Assembly: GCA_016875665.1 (NCBI GenBank)
Contig: VGPA01000081.1
Span: 1-6,096, forward strand
Direction of reading: 5' to 3'
Origin: Chloroflexota bacterium
GTDB lineage: Bacteria > Chloroflexota > Limnocylindria > P2-11E
DNA length: 6,096 nt
Part shown: piece by piece, positions 5,499 to 6,096 of the stretch
Layout: each line of letters opens with the position of its first letter
How positions within the stretch are numbered: the stretch's first letter is position 1
Program-made: the position numbers and the translations under genes
The notes under the pieces: generated by a model
What the model was told of the DNA's origin: nothing
Databases searched by the model: none
Seen by the model: the letters and a program-made list of their open reading frames with translations, nothing else

Positions 5499-5732
5499 CT
5501 AGTACCTCACTCGACGCGTGATGCGCCCGCGCTTCAGGTCGTACGGGCTGAGCTCGACCAGCACCTTGTCACCCGGCACGACCCTGATGAAATTCATCCG
5601 CATCTTTCCCGAGATGTGCGCGAGCACCGCATGGCCGTTCTGCAGATCGACTTTGAACATCGCGTTCGGGAGGGCCTCCGACACCGTGCCCTCCACCTCG
5701 ATGACGTCCTTGTTGCTCGGCTTACTTGCCAT
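5499..5732 (-). CDS. infA: Translation initiation factor IF-1
   Basis: Single OB-fold protein that binds the ribosomal A site on the 30S subunit during initiation and works with IF-2 and IF-3. The 77-residue product carries the IF-1 signatures DVIEVEGTV (residues 9-17), EALPNAMFKV, LAHISGKMRMNFIR and the C-terminal SPYDLKRGRITRR. I chose the ATG at 5732, giving MASKPSNKDVIEVEG, over a TTG three codons upstream: GGTGA sits 9 nt before the ATG but touches the TTG, leaving it no spacing. There is a short N-terminal extension (ASKPSN) compared with the usual MAKED start. It ends in TAG immediately followed by the rpmJ GTG. Its ribosome-binding site lies within a hairpin arm, so translation may be controlled by leader folding. 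Confidence 0.97.
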   Translation of the reverse strand: MASKPSNKDVIEVEGTVSEALPNAMFKVDLQNGHAVLAHISGKMRMNFIRVVPGDKVLVELSPYDLKRGRITRRVRY

Positions 5733-5741
5733 CTTGCTCAA

Positions 5742-5772
5742 TCACCGCCGAGGCGGTGACGGCTCCGCCTCG
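5742..5772 (-). promoter_or_regulatory. infA leader with two mutually exclusive hairpins, one covering the Shine-Dalgarno
   Basis: Read in the transcript direction there are three segments: a (CGAGGCGG, 5772-5765), b (CCGCCTCG, 5756-5749, extending upstream as TCACCGCC, 5759-5752) and c (GGCGGTGA, 5749-5742). Segments a and b pair perfectly over 8 bp with an 8-nt loop. Segments b and c pair perfectly over 8 nt with a 2-nt gap, in practice 7 bp with a tetraloop. Segment c holds the GGTGA that serves as infA ribosome-binding site, 9 nt before the ATG. The two pairings cannot coexist, so the leader could switch infA translation. The complementarity is seen; the regulatory role is inferred. Confidence 0.4.
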
Positions 5773-5860
5773 ACTCGCTCCCCGTGGCGAGGCCACTCGT
5801 CGCTCGACCTCAATGACTCCCGCGCAGCAATCTCCGGGGCCGATGGCCACGGGAACCAAA

Positions 5861-5890
5861 ACTGTACCAAAACCGGTCGAGAGAGGGCAA
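5861..5890 (-). promoter_or_regulatory. Possible sigma70-type promoter upstream of infA
   Basis: Minus strand TTGCCC (5890-5885) and TACAGT (5866-5861) are separated by 18 nt; each matches the sigma70 consensus at 4 of 6 positions. The site lies just after the map stop, in the most AT-rich stretch of this gap. An 8-bp direct repeat (GTTTTGGT, + strand 5855-5862 and 5866-5873, 11 bp apart) flanks and overlaps the -10-like box. This is a weak match in a genome whose promoter consensus is unknown; it could be chance. Confidence 0.3.
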
Positions 5891-5893
5891 GGC

Positions 5894-6096
5894 TCAGCCA
5901 TGCTTGCCTGCTTTTTGGGGCTCCGGGGGCCCCGGACGAGGACCGTCACGCTCCGGCATCGTCAGCACCACCGGGCCGTCCGCGGTGCACCACACGGTGT
6001 GCTCGAAGTGCGCGCAGAGCTTGCCGTCGGCGGTGACGACCGTCCACTGATCGGGCTGCACCCTGGTCGTAACCGCGCCCACGTTCACCATCGGCT
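5894..6096 (-). CDS. map: Methionine aminopeptidase type I, C-terminal fragment (5' end outside window)
   Basis: Metalloenzyme that removes the initiator methionine from new cytosolic proteins. Only the last 66 residues are in the window; the frame is open to the edge and begins in the family motif P-M-V-N-V-G. The later segment WTVVTADGKLCAHFEHTV matches the C-terminal part of the pita-bread fold; the Glu of FEHT is the family's last metal ligand. After the usual end (VVLT) there is a Pro/Lys-rich tail of about 20 residues ending in KHG before a TGA stop, longer than in the E. coli enzyme and probably disordered. It lies upstream of infA, the common arrangement in Gram-positive-type ribosomal clusters. 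The gap to infA (161 nt) is long, so infA may have its own promoter. Identity is secure from the motifs; the missing part cannot be judged. Confidence 0.93.
   Translation of the reverse strand, partial: PMVNVGAVTTRVQPDQWTVVTADGKLCAHFEHTVWCTADGPVVLTMPERDGPRPGPPEPQKAGKHG

Noticed and set aside
5722..5901. A 59-codon minus-strand frame from an ATG inside the map end to a TAA inside infA
   Set aside because: It bridges the map-infA gap, but the upstream signal is weak, its end runs into infA rather than fitting its start, composition is that of the GC-rich gap, and it crosses the hairpins. I see no family or coupling evidence.

Overview
The window is a GC-rich stretch of bacterial chromosome carrying the distal part of a ribosomal-protein/RNA-polymerase gene cluster. 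Every recognised gene is on the minus strand, so the operon reads from high to low coordinates. In transcription order it holds: the 3' end of map (methionine aminopeptidase), infA (IF-1), rpmJ (bL36), rpsM (uS13), rpsK (uS11), rpsD (uS4), rpoA (RNA polymerase alpha), rplQ (bL17), truA (tRNA pseudouridine synthase), rplM (uL13), rpsI (uS9), and the start of a gene for a TPR-like repeat protein. This order is typical of Bacillota, Actinomycetota and Chloroflexota. The high GC, the zinc-type uS4, the K/A-rich tail on bL17 and the texture of the RpoA sequence make a Chloroflexota-like (or deep actinobacterial) lineage my best guess. That placement is inference from memory of the families, not a search result.

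Layout: 6096-5894 map (partial). 5893-5733 is a leader region with a possible weak promoter and two competing hairpins over the infA ribosome-binding site. 5732-5385 holds infA and rpmJ, directly abutting. 5384-5282 is a gap with a possible 30-codon ORF. 5281-3843 holds rpsM-rpsK-rpsD, tightly packed. 3842-3745 is a 98-nt gap with little in it. 3744-2752 is rpoA. 2755-2609 is a possible 48-codon ORF made largely of a duplicated 42-bp palindromic repeat, overlapping the rpoA stop and the rplQ start. 2609-2106 is rplQ. 2105-1308 is truA, without a canonical start codon. 1351-498 holds rplM and rpsI. 467-428 is a perfect 18-bp-stem hairpin, and 411-1 is the TPR-like gene, cut by the window edge.

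The genes belong together as the core of translation and transcription: 30S proteins (uS13, uS11, uS4, uS9), 50S proteins (bL36, bL17, uL13), initiation factor 1, polymerase alpha, N-terminal Met removal and tRNA modification. The coding content is conventional. The unusual material lies in the joints between genes: repeat-filled gaps that stay open as small reading frames, a leader able to fold two ways over the infA Shine-Dalgarno, an apparent ACG start for truA lying in frame with rplQ across one amber codon, and a long perfect palindrome after rpsI. I see no mobile element, CRISPR array, tRNA or rRNA.
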